Shown here: piece by piece, positions 1 through 9,156 of the stretch
How the letters are laid out: the number at the start of each line of letters is the position of its first letter
How positions within the stretch are numbered: position 1 is the stretch's first letter
Position numbers and translations under genes: made by a program
The notes under the pieces: generated by a model
Told to the model about the DNA's origin: nothing
What the model saw: the letters and a program-made list of their open reading frames with translations, nothing else
The model's database searches: none
Assembly: GCF_040822065.1 (NCBI RefSeq)
Contig: NZ_CP162005.1
Location: 372,001 to 436,000 of the forward strand
Origin: Pedobacter sp. WC2423
GTDB taxonomy: Bacteria; Bacteroidota; Bacteroidia; Sphingobacteriales; Sphingobacteriaceae
Direction of reading: 5' to 3'
Length of the DNA stretch: 64,000 nucleotides

Positions 1-1
1 C

Positions 2-559
2 TGCGGAAGATCTGGTGACTTTTTCTCTTTTGAAAGAGCACATATTGCACCGGATATTGTGGTCTTATCAAAATCATTGAGTGGTTATGGTTTGCCAATG
101 GCCATCTTATTGATTAAACCTGAACTTGATATCTGGCAGCCGGGTGAACATAACGGAACTTTCCGTGGCTATCAGCTTGCATTTATTGGCGGAAGAGCGG
201 CACTGGAATTCAGAGAGAAAACTGGTCTGGAAGCGGCAGTAAAAGAGAAAGCTGCATTTATCAGTAGTATTCTTCATGAAGAAATAGCAGCTGAGGATGA
301 ACGTATCGCAATCAGAGGCCTTGGTATGATGTGGGGCATAGATTTATCAAAGTTCAGCGATCCGTTACTGGCAAAGAAAATTGCAAAAGACTGTTTTGAA
401 AAGCACAATTTAATCGTAGAATGTGTGGGTCGTCACGATAAGGTGATTAAAATGCTTCCACCATTAACGATAGAAAAGGAAGTACTGGAAAGAGCCCTTG
501 GCATTTTACAGGATACCATAAATTTGCATGTTAACCAAAAATCGGAAGTACTCGCTTAA
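2..559 (+). CDS. ectB: Diaminobutyrate--2-oxoglutarate aminotransferase (EctB-type), 3' part
   Basis: This is the C-terminal ~185 residues of a PLP-dependent class III aminotransferase; the 5' end lies outside the window. The visible part begins at the GRSGDFFSFE segment, then IAPDIVVLSKSLSGYGLP, which carries the PLP-binding lysine of the family, then the GEHNGTFRG block that is characteristic of EctB. Family members convert aspartate-4-semialdehyde and glutamate to L-2,4-diaminobutyrate in the cytosol. It sits tail to tail with an ectoine-type aspartokinase, which would supply the upstream precursor, so a diaminobutyrate supply role is well supported. Whether ectoine itself is made cannot be judged, because ectA and ectC are not in the window. 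Confidence 0.85.
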   Translation, partial: CGRSGDFFSFERAHIAPDIVVLSKSLSGYGLPMAILLIKPELDIWQPGEHNGTFRGYQLAFIGGRAALEFREKTGLEAAVKEKAAFISSILHEEIAAEDERIAIRGLGMMWGIDLSKFSDPLLAKKIAKDCFEKHNLIVECVGRHDKVIKMLPPLTIEKEVLERALGILQDTINLHVNQKSEVLA

Positions 560-685
560 CTAATAAGTGATGTTAATACCTTTTATCAATGAAGATTAAT
601 GCCGCATTGCGGCAGAATATGTTTAAATTGCCGAAAATAGAAACGGGATGTCTAATTCAAGACTGAACAAATAGGAATTGAAAAC

Positions 686-814
686 ATGAGTAAAGCAGTA
701 AAAACACAGGATAAAGTGGTAAAAGGTGGTGATGTAGTACGTATCCCACGTAAATTGAAAAAATTAAACAAAAAGAATTTTGGTATTGTTTCTTTTGATG
801 AAAAAGAAGCTTAA
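686..814 (+). CDS. Small basic 42-residue protein of unknown function
   Basis: A 42-codon reading frame starts at ATG 686 and ends at TAA 812-814, immediately before a strong terminator. The protein is lysine-rich in the middle (RIPRKLKKLNKKN) and ends acidic (SFDEKEA); it has no signal peptide, no cysteine and no membrane segment. It lies 126 bases after the aminotransferase stop on the same strand, and a short perfect dyad (7-base arms, 600-614) lies between them, so both genes probably share a transcript. I do not recognise the family. The position between gene and terminator, and codon use like its neighbours, argue that it is real. It could be a regulator or a substrate peptide, but nothing in the sequence decides this. 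Confidence 0.6.
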   Translation: MSKAVKTQDKVVKGGDVVRIPRKLKKLNKKNFGIVSFDEKEA

Positions 815-821
815 GAATTTT

Positions 822-850
822 AAAGCCTCTCTTAAGGAGAGGCTTTTTTA
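822..850 (+). terminator. Rho-independent terminator after the EctB-type operon
   Basis: A 10-base perfect stem (AAAGCCTCTC with its complement) with a 5-base loop is followed by a run of T. It ends the EctB/42-residue transcript eight bases after the small gene stop. Confidence 0.85.
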
Positions 851-918
851 GTTAACGGTATTCCCTGAGGTGTAAATCCAGGCCCGGGGACCTCAGCATC
901 CAGGTGATAGCTTATATT

Positions 919-2295
919 TTACTTCATGGCTTTATTCAATGCAATAATCGCCAGTTTAAAATGTTCAGGTGCAATCAAAAACTGAATATTTACTTTTCTT
1001 AATGCAAAACCTGCACTTTTGATATCTATATTGTTTTCGGTTAAGGCATTGGCACTTTTAGCTAATAAACCTGGCTGATCCATATTCGTACCCAGCAAAC
1101 AAACCATCGCAACTTTCTCAATCGTTACTTTCTCAAAATCATCTTCCAGCTGACTGATCAGTTTTTTATTATAGTCGCGCGCCCATATGACAATAGAAAT
1201 GCTGTTTGCACTGGTTGCTTTAAAAGTATAACTCACCCGATGATCATAAAATGCCTGCATGATCTGTAAATCACTGCCTACATTACCTACCATGGAAGGA
1301 TCATATACATCAATCATAAGTAATTTATCAGTTCCGGTAATGACCTCTACACGTTTATGTTCGCACACAAACTCGCGTGTAATTAAAGTCCCCGGATGTG
1401 CGGGCTGAAATGTGTTCTTAATCCGCAGATTAATGCCGCTTACTTCCAGAGGCTTTGAAGCCTTTGGATGGATAGCTTCCATACCTACATCTGCCAGCTG
1501 ATCGGCAATATCATAATTAGTATACCCAACCGGAGTACAGTTTTCCAGCCCTACCAAAGCAGGATCGGCAGTAGACAGGTGATACTCTTTATGGATGATA
1601 GCCTCTGCCGGTCTTAGAAATTCTGCAATTTTACTAAAGGTAACCTCTGAATAACCTCTGTCAAATTCACGCATAATTCCTTCTGTACCCTTGGCATACC
1701 CAGTCACGATACAAAGTGTTTTTTTGAGCTCTATATTTTTAAAAGCATTTTTTATACGCTGATCTATTGTAAAAGCACGGTGATCATTAAATCCACTCAA
1801 ATCAACCAGTGCAGTATTGATATCCATGTTCTGCAAAATATTGGTGAAATTAAATGCGGAATGGCTTTCACCAATCGAAGCTAATATCTCACGTGCTGCC
1901 TGCAATATTCCTTCTTTACTCACATAACCGGAAGCTAAAATATTGGCTAAATTTTCCAGATATTTCTGAGCTTGATTGACGTGATCCTCAATAAACTGAT
2001 CCGCAACTGTAAGATCCAATCCCAGATCAGCATATTTTTTATTGATAGCTTTTAATTTGACAATCAAATCTTTTAGCGGACGATGAAAATTCTGGTGTTT
2101 GGCAATACGGTGATAGACACCCGGAGCACCCGTTTTCTTGTTTTCAAGTAACAGATCCGTAACACCTGAGAAAGCGGATACTACGAATATCCTGTTATAT
2201 AACTGATCGCCTGTACGTTCAAATAGAACAATATTTTTAATGACATCCTGCAAGGCACTCATAGAAGTGCCGCCAATTTTTTCTACTGTTAACAT
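919..2295 (-). CDS. ask: Aspartokinase, ectoine-cluster type (Ask_ect-like)
   Basis: This 458-residue protein phosphorylates L-aspartate with ATP, the first step toward aspartate semialdehyde. The N-terminus VEKIGGTSM is the kinase signature (K-[IF]-GGTS). The amino-acid kinase domain occupies about residues 1-300 and two ACT-type repeats about 310-458 (LLMIDVYDPSMVGNVGSDLQ and MVCLLGTNMDQPGLLAK). Overall sequence and length fit the specialised aspartokinases found with ectoine genes better than a LysC or ThrA enzyme. It converges on the diaminobutyrate aminotransferase across the terminator at 822-850, so the two are transcribed separately but serve adjacent steps. The EctB-type neighbour is the strongest support for the subtype; the kinase call itself is secure. 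Confidence 0.85.
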   Translation of the reverse strand: MLTVEKIGGTSMSALQDVIKNIVLFERTGDQLYNRIFVVSAFSGVTDLLLENKKTGAPGVYHRIAKHQNFHRPLKDLIVKLKAINKKYADLGLDLTVADQFIEDHVNQAQKYLENLANILASGYVSKEGILQAAREILASIGESHSAFNFTNILQNMDINTALVDLSGFNDHRAFTIDQRIKNAFKNIELKKTLCIVTGYAKGTEGIMREFDRGYSEVTFSKIAEFLRPAEAIIHKEYHLSTADPALVGLENCTPVGYTNYDIADQLADVGMEAIHPKASKPLEVSGINLRIKNTFQPAHPGTLITREFVCEHKRVEVITGTDKLLMIDVYDPSMVGNVGSDLQIMQAFYDHRVSYTFKATSANSISIVIWARDYNKKLISQLEDDFEKVTIEKVAMVCLLGTNMDQPGLLAKSANALTENNIDIKSAGFALRKVNIQFLIAPEHFKLAIIALNKAMK

Positions 2296-2469
2296 CTAAT
2301 ATATTTATTATACCAGGATTGTGCTGGTTCTTTTGTTTAGTTTCTGCCTAAAATACAGGATTATTTTGATAATTACCGGCCTGGTATATTTCTATCTTCA
2401 TTTTATGTTTGGACAGCTATCAGTAGTCTGAATAGATTTTTATAAATTTATAGATTAAAAGTTAACCTC

Positions 2470-3171
2470 ATGAAAAAGAATACGATTTTACTTGTCTTGC
2501 TATTTGCGTTCACTACTACCTTTGCACAGGTAAAAACTCAATATTTTGATGCAGACTGGAAACCGGTAGCTAAAGAAAACATGGTCTATTACAGACCTGA
2601 ACCTGCTGCTGTAAATGGAAAATACCTTTTTAAGGATTATTATAAATCAGGTAAACCTCAATTTGTAGGTTACTCTTTGTCTAAAACCGAAGAGAAATTT
2701 GACGGGGAAGTTAAATATTACGGAGAGAACGGTAAAATCAGTGGTACATCTGTATTTAAAAATGGAGTTTTAAATGGCCCGGTGAAAACATTCTTCGAAG
2801 ACGGAAGGTTAAGACAGAATGCTGTTTATAAAGACGGTGAGGAAGAAACTGCTACACTTTATACTTACAAAGGTACTGAAATAGAAGGTGTTCCATCTGT
2901 ATATGATCTGATTACTATCTTTCAAAAAGATGAGCGTGTGAAGCAGATTATTTATGATGGTAACCCGAAAGGTATGCGCCAGGAATCCTTTTTAAATGAA
3001 GGTAAAGCTAAATATTACGGCTCCGATGGAAAGCTTTTGGGAGAATTGATTTTTGATTTGTATGGTAATCCTAACAATGGAACTATGATTGAATTTGACT
3101 TCAATCCAATGAAGGTTTCTGCTACGCGTTTTTTCGTTGATGGTCAGGAACAGGAGAATAAACAAATCTGA
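2470..3171 (+). CDS. Secreted MORN-repeat protein (YwqK-antitoxin-like fold)
   Basis: The 233-residue product starts with a signal peptide (MKKNTILLVLLFAFTTTFAQ) ending at a typical Bacteroidota A-Q cleavage site. Residues ~45-125 contain MORN-like units such as FDGEVKYYGENGKI and LNGPVKTFFEDGRLRQNAVYKDG, of the kind annotated as 'toxin-antitoxin YwqK family antitoxin' in databases, a name that is probably misleading for a secreted protein. A further unit follows at ~170-200 (GKAKYYGSDGKLLGEL). It is a single gene with its own terminator. Such proteins are abundant in Bacteroidota; the function is unknown. Confidence 0.7.
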   Translation: MKKNTILLVLLFAFTTTFAQVKTQYFDADWKPVAKENMVYYRPEPAAVNGKYLFKDYYKSGKPQFVGYSLSKTEEKFDGEVKYYGENGKISGTSVFKNGVLNGPVKTFFEDGRLRQNAVYKDGEEETATLYTYKGTEIEGVPSVYDLITIFQKDERVKQIIYDGNPKGMRQESFLNEGKAKYYGSDGKLLGELIFDLYGNPNNGTMIEFDFNPMKVSATRFFVDGQEQENKQI

Positions 3172-3242
3172 TCAGCAAGCTTGTTTATTGAATAACGAAG
3201 TTTAAACGGTTAAACAATTAATCTGTAAAATAAGCCGGTTGC

Positions 3243-3276
3243 ACCCTATTGTGTTAAAAACACAATAGGGTTTTTT
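3243..3276 (+). terminator. Rho-independent terminator after the MORN protein
   Basis: A long stem (ACCCTATTGTGTT paired with ACACAATAGGGT) around an A-rich loop is followed by six T. It separates the MORN gene from the downstream regulator. Confidence 0.9.
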
Positions 3277-3403
3277 AGTATAGGTGAATTTATATTATCA
3301 GGCTAAAAATATATGTTTATTGTGTTTTAAAGCCAGATAAATGTCTAATGTTAAACTGTTTTATGCTCATGTTTAATAAAAATATATGTTAAATAATTTG
3401 TGA

Positions 3404-3417
3404 TTTAAACGTTTAAA
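3404..3417. promoter_or_regulatory. Probable LacI-family operator
   Basis: A perfect 14-base palindrome, TTTAAACGTTTAAA, with the central CG step typical of LacI/GalR operators, lies 35 bases before the regulator start. A related imperfect site (TTTAAACGGTTAAAC) lies at 3201-3215. Autoregulation of the regulator-kinase operon is the simplest reading. Confidence 0.65.
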
Positions 3418-3451
3418 CACAATATTAGCAGTCCCAAATCTTATATACTGT

Positions 3452-4507
3452 ATGAAGAAGAACATTTCAATGAAAGATATTGCCCAGCAACTGGGTGTTT
3501 CCACAGCATTGGTATCTTATGTTCTTAATGGCCAGTTGGAAGACAGAATCAATAAAGATACTGCGCAGAAGATTAAAAAGTTAGCTGATGAACTCGGCTA
3601 CCGGCCCAATCATGTAGCTAAAAGTTTAAAGATCAATAAAACACTGACCATCGGTTTAATCCTGGCAGATATTTCAAATCCTTTCTCCGCAAGTCTGGCC
3701 AGGATTGTGGAAGACGAAGCAAAGAAGCATAATTATACCGTGATTTTTGGCAGTGCCGATGAAAGCACTGTTAAATCAGAAGATCTGATCCGTACTTTGA
3801 TGAGCAGGCGTGTAGATGGCTTTATTATCGCCGCTCCCGAAGGATCGGAAGAACTGTTAATCTCCCTCAAAAAACAAGCTATTCCATTTGTTCTGGTCGA
3901 TCGCTATTTTCCGGATCTCAATGTGAATACAGTAACTATTAATAATTTTCAGGCTTCCATGGAGGCCATCAATCATCTGCTCGGACAAGGGTTCAGTCAA
4001 ATCGGGATGATCAATTTAAAATCGGATCTTTTCCATTTAGCAGAACGTTCCAGAGGATATAAAGCAGCACTTATCAATGCTGGTCAGCAAAACGAAGGAA
4101 AGAACCTGAAAGAAGTAGAAGAGAAAAATATGATTGCAGAGGTTCATCAGGCCATCAATGAACTATTAAATCAGGCAGAGCCTATCCAGGCGATCTTTTT
4201 TGGTAACAATAACTTAGCGATTGAAGGATTGATTCATATCCGGAGTTTAAATATCCGTATCCCTGAAGATTTGGCAATCGTATGCTTTGATGAATCTAAT
4301 GCGTATAACTTATTCTATTGCCCGATTACTTATATCCGGCAACCATTGAACAGATTAGGGCAGGCAGCCGTTAAATTACTGCTGGAAAACCTCGGAAATG
4401 AGGAGAAGAGTACAAATAATATTATACTGGAAGCAGAACTGATTATTCAGGAATCATCAGCAAATGCTGAAGCCAGAAGGACAATGATCAATCTTAATGA
4501 AATATGA
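3452..4507 (+). CDS. LacI/GalR-family transcriptional regulator
   Basis: This 351-residue repressor has an N-terminal LacI helix-turn-helix (MKDIAQQLGVSTALVSYVLNG, residues ~7-27) with the hinge segment RPNHVAKSL, then a periplasmic-binding-protein-like effector domain from about residue 65 (TIGLILADISNPF) to ~335. The start ATG overlaps nothing and follows a candidate palindromic operator by 35 bases. Its stop overlaps the start of the sugar kinase by four bases (ATGA), so the two are translationally coupled. The likely effector is a sugar or sugar phosphate handled by that kinase, probably fructose-like; the ligand itself cannot be read from sequence. Confidence 0.9.
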   Translation: MKKNISMKDIAQQLGVSTALVSYVLNGQLEDRINKDTAQKIKKLADELGYRPNHVAKSLKINKTLTIGLILADISNPFSASLARIVEDEAKKHNYTVIFGSADESTVKSEDLIRTLMSRRVDGFIIAAPEGSEELLISLKKQAIPFVLVDRYFPDLNVNTVTINNFQASMEAINHLLGQGFSQIGMINLKSDLFHLAERSRGYKAALINAGQQNEGKNLKEVEEKNMIAEVHQAINELLNQAEPIQAIFFGNNNLAIEGLIHIRSLNIRIPEDLAIVCFDESNAYNLFYCPITYIRQPLNRLGQAAVKLLLENLGNEEKSTNNIILEAELIIQESSANAEARRTMINLNEI

Positions 4508-5445
4508 GCAGAAAAAATAATCTTCAGGTAGTATGTTTTGGAGAAGTATTGTGGGACAATTTTCCATCTGGTAAAAAGCCTGGTGGTGCAGTCATGAATG
4601 TGGCTTATCACCTGAAAAACCTGGGTGTGAACAGTCATTTAATCAGCAGGGTTGGTGCTGATCAGAATGGGACAGAAATTATGCAGGTGATGAAGGATTC
4701 AGCTGTAGACACTACATTTGTTCAATTGGATCAGGCGCATAAAACTTCCACTGTAGAAGTCACTACGGATCAGGATAATGAAGTTCGTTATGAGATTGTT
4801 AAGCCTGTAGCCTGGGATTATATTGCATTTGAAAACCCGCATATCCGTTTAGTGGCACAGGCCGATGCGCTTGTTTATGGAAGTTTATCTGGCCGCTGCG
4901 AAACGAGCAGGGCAACGCTGGCAAAATTATTGGCACTGGCACCTTATAAAGTGATGGATGTGAACCTGCGTGCACCTGATTATGATGCAGAATATATCGC
5001 TGTACTGCTGCATCAAACGGATTTACTTAAATTAAATCTGGAAGAGCTCACGATTATCAGTGACTGGTTCAGTCAGGATTGTCAAACAGAAACAGCGCGT
5101 GTAGAGCTCCTTAGAAGCAAGTTTGATATTCCGGAGATTGTGGTTACAAAAGGTAGTAAAGGAGCTTCTTATTATGGAGATGAGACGGAGCATCACTGGT
5201 CTGCTTATGCGATTCAGGTAGCAGATACTGTAGGTAGCGGAGATTCATTTTTAGCAGGTTTACTGGCGATGAAGCTATCCAACGAATACATCAATGATAC
5301 TTTGGATTTTGCAGTTGGACTCAGTGCTTTTATCACTACAAAAGCAGGGGCATGTCCACCTTACAAAGTAGCAGATGTAAACAAATTTATCAGAACTTAT
5401 AAAAAAGAATGGAGTGTGGATCGCTGGTCTGGTCCTGCTTCATAA
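4504..5445 (+). CDS. PfkB-family carbohydrate kinase, fructokinase-like
   Basis: The 313-residue enzyme belongs to the ribokinase/PfkB family. The N-terminus (VCFGEVLWDNFPSGKKPGGAVMNVAYHLKNLG) carries the family GG substrate-binding signature, and TVGSGDSFLAGLLA near residue 243 contains the second PfkB signature with the catalytic base Asp247. The family transfers phosphate from ATP to a sugar hydroxyl; bacterial relatives of this form are fructokinases. It is coupled to a LacI regulator through an ATGA overlap and ends at a bidirectional terminator. No transporter or glycosidase is attached, so the physiological sugar is inferred only from family resemblance. Confidence 0.85.
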   Translation: MSRKNNLQVVCFGEVLWDNFPSGKKPGGAVMNVAYHLKNLGVNSHLISRVGADQNGTEIMQVMKDSAVDTTFVQLDQAHKTSTVEVTTDQDNEVRYEIVKPVAWDYIAFENPHIRLVAQADALVYGSLSGRCETSRATLAKLLALAPYKVMDVNLRAPDYDAEYIAVLLHQTDLLKLNLEELTIISDWFSQDCQTETARVELLRSKFDIPEIVVTKGSKGASYYGDETEHHWSAYAIQVADTVGSGDSFLAGLLAMKLSNEYINDTLDFAVGLSAFITTKAGACPPYKVADVNKFIRTYKKEWSVDRWSGPAS

Positions 5446-5467
5446 AACTGGGTTTCAGTTTTGATGT

Positions 5468-5504
5468 AACAAAAAAAGCAGCCCGATAAGCTGCTTTTTT
5501 TGTT
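5468..5504. terminator. Bidirectional terminator between the kinase and efp
   Basis: A 15-base perfect stem (AACAAAAAAAGCAGC and complement) with a 7-base loop has A and T runs on either side, so it can stop both convergent genes. Confidence 0.85.
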
Positions 5505-5540
5505 AAGCATATAATAGACCACCTGGGTGATGAAACTATT

Positions 5541-6101
5541 TTATTTTACACGTTCAACGTATTCACCTGTACGTGTATCGATTTTTACCTTATCACCTTC
5601 GTTTACAAATAAAGGAACTTTGATTTCAAAGCCTATTTCTGTAGTTGCATATTTTAATGCACCAGAAGAAGTATCTCCTTTTACAGCTGGTTCAGCATAA
5701 GTAATCGCTAATTCTACAAAGTTTGGTGCCTGAGCCATGATAGGTTCTTCACTTTCAAAAGAAACGATAACATCCATTCCTTCTTTGATAAACTTCGCAG
5801 CCGGGCCGAATAAGGCTTTAGCAACACTGAACTGCTCAAAAGTAACGTTATCCATGACTACAAAATAGTCACCTTCTTCATATAAATATTGAAAATCACT
5901 AGTTTCTACACGGCAAATTTCAACCTGCTCGTCAGTTGCTAAACGGGCCTCTACAATTTTCCCGGTTTTAATATTACGAAACTTTCCTAAGTAGAAAGCT
6001 CCACCTTTACCTGGTGTACGATGCAGGATTTCTGTAACTGTTACCAATTCGCCGTTGAAACGTAAAATATTTCCTACTTTGATTTCGGATGCCTTTGCCA
6101 T
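5541..6101 (-). CDS. efp: Translation elongation factor P
   Basis: At 186 residues this is a standard-length EF-P, which binds between the P and E sites of stalled ribosomes and restores peptide bond formation at polyproline stretches. The three beta-barrel domains are intact: the N-terminal KOW-like domain with the tip loop TPGKGGAF (tip lysine Lys32, the modification site in other species), the central OB domain, and the C-terminal OB domain ending in DTRTGEYVERVK, the conserved family end. The gene stands alone with its own promoter. No epmA/epmB-like modification genes are near it. Confidence 0.98.
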   Translation of the reverse strand: MAKASEIKVGNILRFNGELVTVTEILHRTPGKGGAFYLGKFRNIKTGKIVEARLATDEQVEICRVETSDFQYLYEEGDYFVVMDNVTFEQFSVAKALFGPAAKFIKEGMDVIVSFESEEPIMAQAPNFVELAITYAEPAVKGDTSSGALKYATTEIGFEIKVPLFVNEGDKVKIDTRTGEYVERVK

Positions 6102-6126
6102 AAAATATAGTTGTAAAATTTGAGTT

Positions 6127-6134
6127 CAAATATA
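6127..6134 (-). promoter_or_regulatory. Candidate -7 promoter element for efp
   Basis: Read on the minus strand, this is TATATTTG, an exact match to the Bacteroidota -7 consensus TAnnTTTG, about 25 bases before the efp start. The matching -33 TTG is present only at loose spacing. Confidence 0.45.
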
Positions 6135-6326
6135 TGTGCTTTTTTTGTGTATTTATAGTTCAATTCATAACATCTTATTGTTTCTTACTCACAAAATCAT
6201 CATTCAATAGTATATTTTAATTTAAAACATTTCATAAAACGGTTTGTTCTGGTTGCAAATTAACTGAAAATAGCCTGAATCTTATAGCTGTAAAAGGTAT
6301 AATCACCAACGATAAAATGTCGAATT

Positions 6327-8474
6327 ATGAAAAAACCAGTAGTATCTCCTTCGGAAGCAATTTCAAAGAATGAAGACCTTCAAACCAATAAAGAAGACGG
6401 GTCAGGTCAATTGCTGACCACTAATCAGGGATTAAAAGTTAATGATGATCAGAATTCACTGAAAGCTGGTGAGCGTGGGGCAACCTTGCTGGAAGATTTT
6501 ATCCTCAGAGAAAAGATCACTCACTTTGACCATGAAAGGATTCCTGAACGTATTGTACATGCCAGAGGTTCAGGTGCACATGGTGTATTTGAATTGTATA
6601 AATCTCAGGCTGAATATACAAAAGCCGGATTCTTAAATGATACCACAATTAAGACTCCTGTTTTTGTTCGGTTTTCGACGGTTGCGGGTTCCAGAGGTTC
6701 TACAGACCTGGCCAGAGACGTAAGAGGTTTTTCTGTTAAATTTTATACTCAGGAAGGTATCTATGATTTTGTCGGTAACAATATGCCTGTTTTCTTTATT
6801 CAGGATGCAATCAAATTTCCGGATCTTATCCATGCTGTAAAACCAGAACCACACCATGAAATGCCTCAGGCAGCATCTGCACATGACACTTTTTGGGACT
6901 TTATTTCGCTGATGCCGGAATCTTCGCATATGGTGATGTGGTTAATGTCCGACAGGGCAATTCCCCGAAGTTATAGAATGATGGAAGGATTTGGCGTCCA
7001 TACTTTCCGTTTGATTAATGAAGAAGGAAAATCACACTTTGTTAAATTCCACTGGAAGCCGCTACTTGGTGTGCATTCAGTAGTCTGGAATGAAGCTTTA
7101 AAAATCTCAGGTAATGACCCCGATTTCCATAGGCGTGATCTTTGGGAAGCGATAGAAGCAGGAGCATTTCCAGAATGGGAATTAGGGATTCAGGTGATTC
7201 CGGAAGAAGATGAACATAAATTTGAGTTCGATTTACTTGATCCAACCAAATTAGTTCCGGAAGAACTGGTACCTGTTCAAAGAATTGGAAAAATGACGCT
7301 GAACAGGAATCCGGATAACTTTTTTGCAGAAACTGAGCAAGTGGCCTTCCACCCGGGGCATCTGGTTCCAGGTATTGATTTTACGAATGACCCGCTTTTA
7401 CAAGGACGTCTGTTTTCTTATACTGATACGCAGCTTTCCAGGTTGGGAGGGCCAAACTTTCATGAGATTCCAATTAACAGACCTATCTCACCGGTGCATA
7501 ACAATCAAAGAGACGGGCATATGCGTCAAACTATTAATAAAGGGCGTACCAGTTATCAGCCAAATCGTATCAATGATAATTCACCATTGCAGGCTAAAGT
7601 TTCAGAAGGTGGGTTCAGTTCTTATCAGGAGCGGATTGATGCTAAAAAAATCAGGGCACGCAGTGATAGTTTCTTTGATCATTTTTCTCAGGCTACACTT
7701 TTCTACAATAGCCAGTCTGAACCAGAAAAGAATCACCTGGTAGACGCATTGCGATTTGAACTTGGAAAAGTAGAAATTGAAGACATCAGGAAACGTATGC
7801 TTGGCATTTTAACACAGGTTGACCTTACACTGGCCGCACGTGTAGCAGAAGGTTTAGGTTTGGATGTACCTTCGGGGCCTGAAAGACCAGTTAATCATGG
7901 CGTTCCGGCAGATGGTGACCAGAAGAAATATGAACCGAAAATTGTTAAAAGTACGCTGAAATCGAGTGCAGCACTCAGTATGCAAGACACGCCTAAAGAT
8001 ACTATTAAAACCAGAAAAATAGCTATTCTGGCTACTGATGGCGTAAATGGAAGTCAACTGGATGCGTATAAAAAAGTACTGGAAGCAGCTGGTGCAGTAA
8101 CGAAAATTGTGGCTACTCACGACGGACATATTAAGGATGACTCAGGAAAACTAATCAAAGTAGATTTTACTTTTCTGACTACGGCATCCGTTTTATTCGA
8201 TGCGGTATATATACCTGGTGGTAAAAAATCAATTGACGCATTAACGGCAGAAGCAGATGCAGTTCATTTTGCCGAAGAAGCTTTCAGACACTGCAAAGCT
8301 ATCGCGGCGAATGCAGAAGGGGTAGATTTCATTCTGCTTTCCAATATTCCGGTTAAAGATGAAAAAGAATTGGTGAGCGGGTTACTGCTGAACAAGACGG
8401 CTAAAGATTTTGAAAAGGCTATACAAGAACACCGTTTCTGGGATCGGGAGAAAAAAGGAAAAATACCAGCTTAA
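6327..8474 (+). CDS. katE: Large-subunit (clade 2, HPII-like) haem catalase
   Basis: This 715-residue catalase breaks hydrogen peroxide to water and oxygen in the cytosol. The active-site block [15 protein letters not shown] carries the essential histidine, the [22 protein letters not shown] segment lies near the haem pocket, and the proximal haem tyrosine is in RLFSYTDTQ (residues ~370). After the core (~75-560), the C-terminal ~150 residues form the class I glutamine-amidotransferase-like flavodoxin domain ([19 protein letters not shown]) found in large catalases, which makes this clade 2 rather than a 500-residue enzyme. It is a single gene, convergent with an ankyrin protein across a strong terminator. 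Confidence 0.95.
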   Translation: MKKPVVSPSEAISKNEDLQTNKEDGSGQLLTTNQGLKVNDDQNSLKAGERGATLLEDFILREKITHFDHERIPERIVHARGSGAHGVFELYKSQAEYTKAGFLNDTTIKTPVFVRFSTVAGSRGSTDLARDVRGFSVKFYTQEGIYDFVGNNMPVFFIQDAIKFPDLIHAVKPEPHHEMPQAASAHDTFWDFISLMPESSHMVMWLMSDRAIPRSYRMMEGFGVHTFRLINEEGKSHFVKFHWKPLLGVHSVVWNEALKISGNDPDFHRRDLWEAIEAGAFPEWELGIQVIPEEDEHKFEFDLLDPTKLVPEELVPVQRIGKMTLNRNPDNFFAETEQVAFHPGHLVPGIDFTNDPLLQGRLFSYTDTQLSRLGGPNFHEIPINRPISPVHNNQRDGHMRQTINKGRTSYQPNRINDNSPLQAKVSEGGFSSYQERIDAKKIRARSDSFFDHFSQATLFYNSQSEPEKNHLVDALRFELGKVEIEDIRKRMLGILTQVDLTLAARVAEGLGLDVPSGPERPVNHGVPADGDQKKYEPKIVKSTLKSSAALSMQDTPKDTIKTRKIAILATDGVNGSQLDAYKKVLEAAGAVTKIVATHDGHIKDDSGKLIKVDFTFLTTASVLFDAVYIPGGKKSIDALTAEADAVHFAEEAFRHCKAIAANAEGVDFILLSNIPVKDEKELVSGLLLNKTAKDFEKAIQEHRFWDREKKGKIPA

Positions 8475-8489
8475 TAACATTTGAAACAT

Positions 8490-8527
8490 AAAAGGGCGGT
8501 GTCAATTATTATTGACACCGCCCTTTT
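8490..8527. terminator. Bidirectional terminator between catalase and ankyrin gene
   Basis: A 17-base perfect stem containing AAAAGGGCGGTGTCAAT, loop TATT, with an A run at one foot and a T run at the other, serves both convergent transcripts. Confidence 0.92.
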
Positions 8528-8565
8528 CAATAGCTTAAGAAATAGTTTTTCTGGTTGAATTCAAT

Positions 8566-9063
8566 TTAAGATGCTTGATTATTCAGATCCTCTTGCTCAA
8601 GCAATGCAATTCCAGCTTCATTTCCCTGCTGAGCTGCCAGATCAAATACTGATAATCCTCTGGAATCTAATATAGTCTTATCCGCTCCATAACTTAATAA
8701 CAGTTTAACCAGTTCATTTCTTCCAAACATAGCTGCAAACATCAATGCAGTTCCGCCATTTCCATGTTGAAGATCCAGATCTGCGCCATTACTGATCAGT
8801 AGTTCGGCAATGTCAGGATAACCCTTAAACGAAACTCCCATCAATGCTGTATTTCCGCCAAAATCCTGTGCATTGACATCGGCACCCGCATCCACCAGTA
8901 ATTTTACAGCCTCATAGCGGTTGTTATAAGCCGCAATAATAAGCGGAGAATACCCTTTTTCATCCTGACTATTTAAATCGGGATTGTTTTTCAGCAATGT
9001 CTTTAATTGATCAACGTCTCCGGTTCTTGAAGCATTGATGAGCGCATAAGTTTGATTATCCAT
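8566..9063 (-). CDS. Ankyrin-repeat protein
   Basis: The 165-residue cytosolic protein consists almost entirely of about four to five ankyrin repeats: G-x-SPLIIAAYNNRYEAVKLLVDAGADVNAQ (~residues 36-66), NTALMGVSFKGYPDIAELLISNGADLDLQ (~69-98), and TALMFAAMFGRNELVKLLLSYGADKTI (~103-131). There is no signal peptide. Ankyrin proteins beside catalase genes are known from Pseudomonas (AnkB with KatB), where the ankyrin protein supports catalase activity; the convergent arrangement here hints at, but does not prove, a similar partnership. Confidence 0.85.
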   Translation of the reverse strand: MDNQTYALINASRTGDVDQLKTLLKNNPDLNSQDEKGYSPLIIAAYNNRYEAVKLLVDAGADVNAQDFGGNTALMGVSFKGYPDIAELLISNGADLDLQHGNGGTALMFAAMFGRNELVKLLLSYGADKTILDSRGLSVFDLAAQQGNEAGIALLEQEDLNNQAS

Positions 9064-9156
9064 TTGTTGATCTGATTAATTTCATATTAATGAGTAGTAT
9101 GAACACCACAATCCTGAAATGGTTTATTAAATTTGAAGATCATAACGAAGAACAAT

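Noticed and set aside
1..2295. A full ectoine biosynthesis cluster
   Set aside because: Only the EctB-type aminotransferase and the aspartokinase are visible; no ectA, ectC or ectD is in the window, so ectoine production is not claimed.
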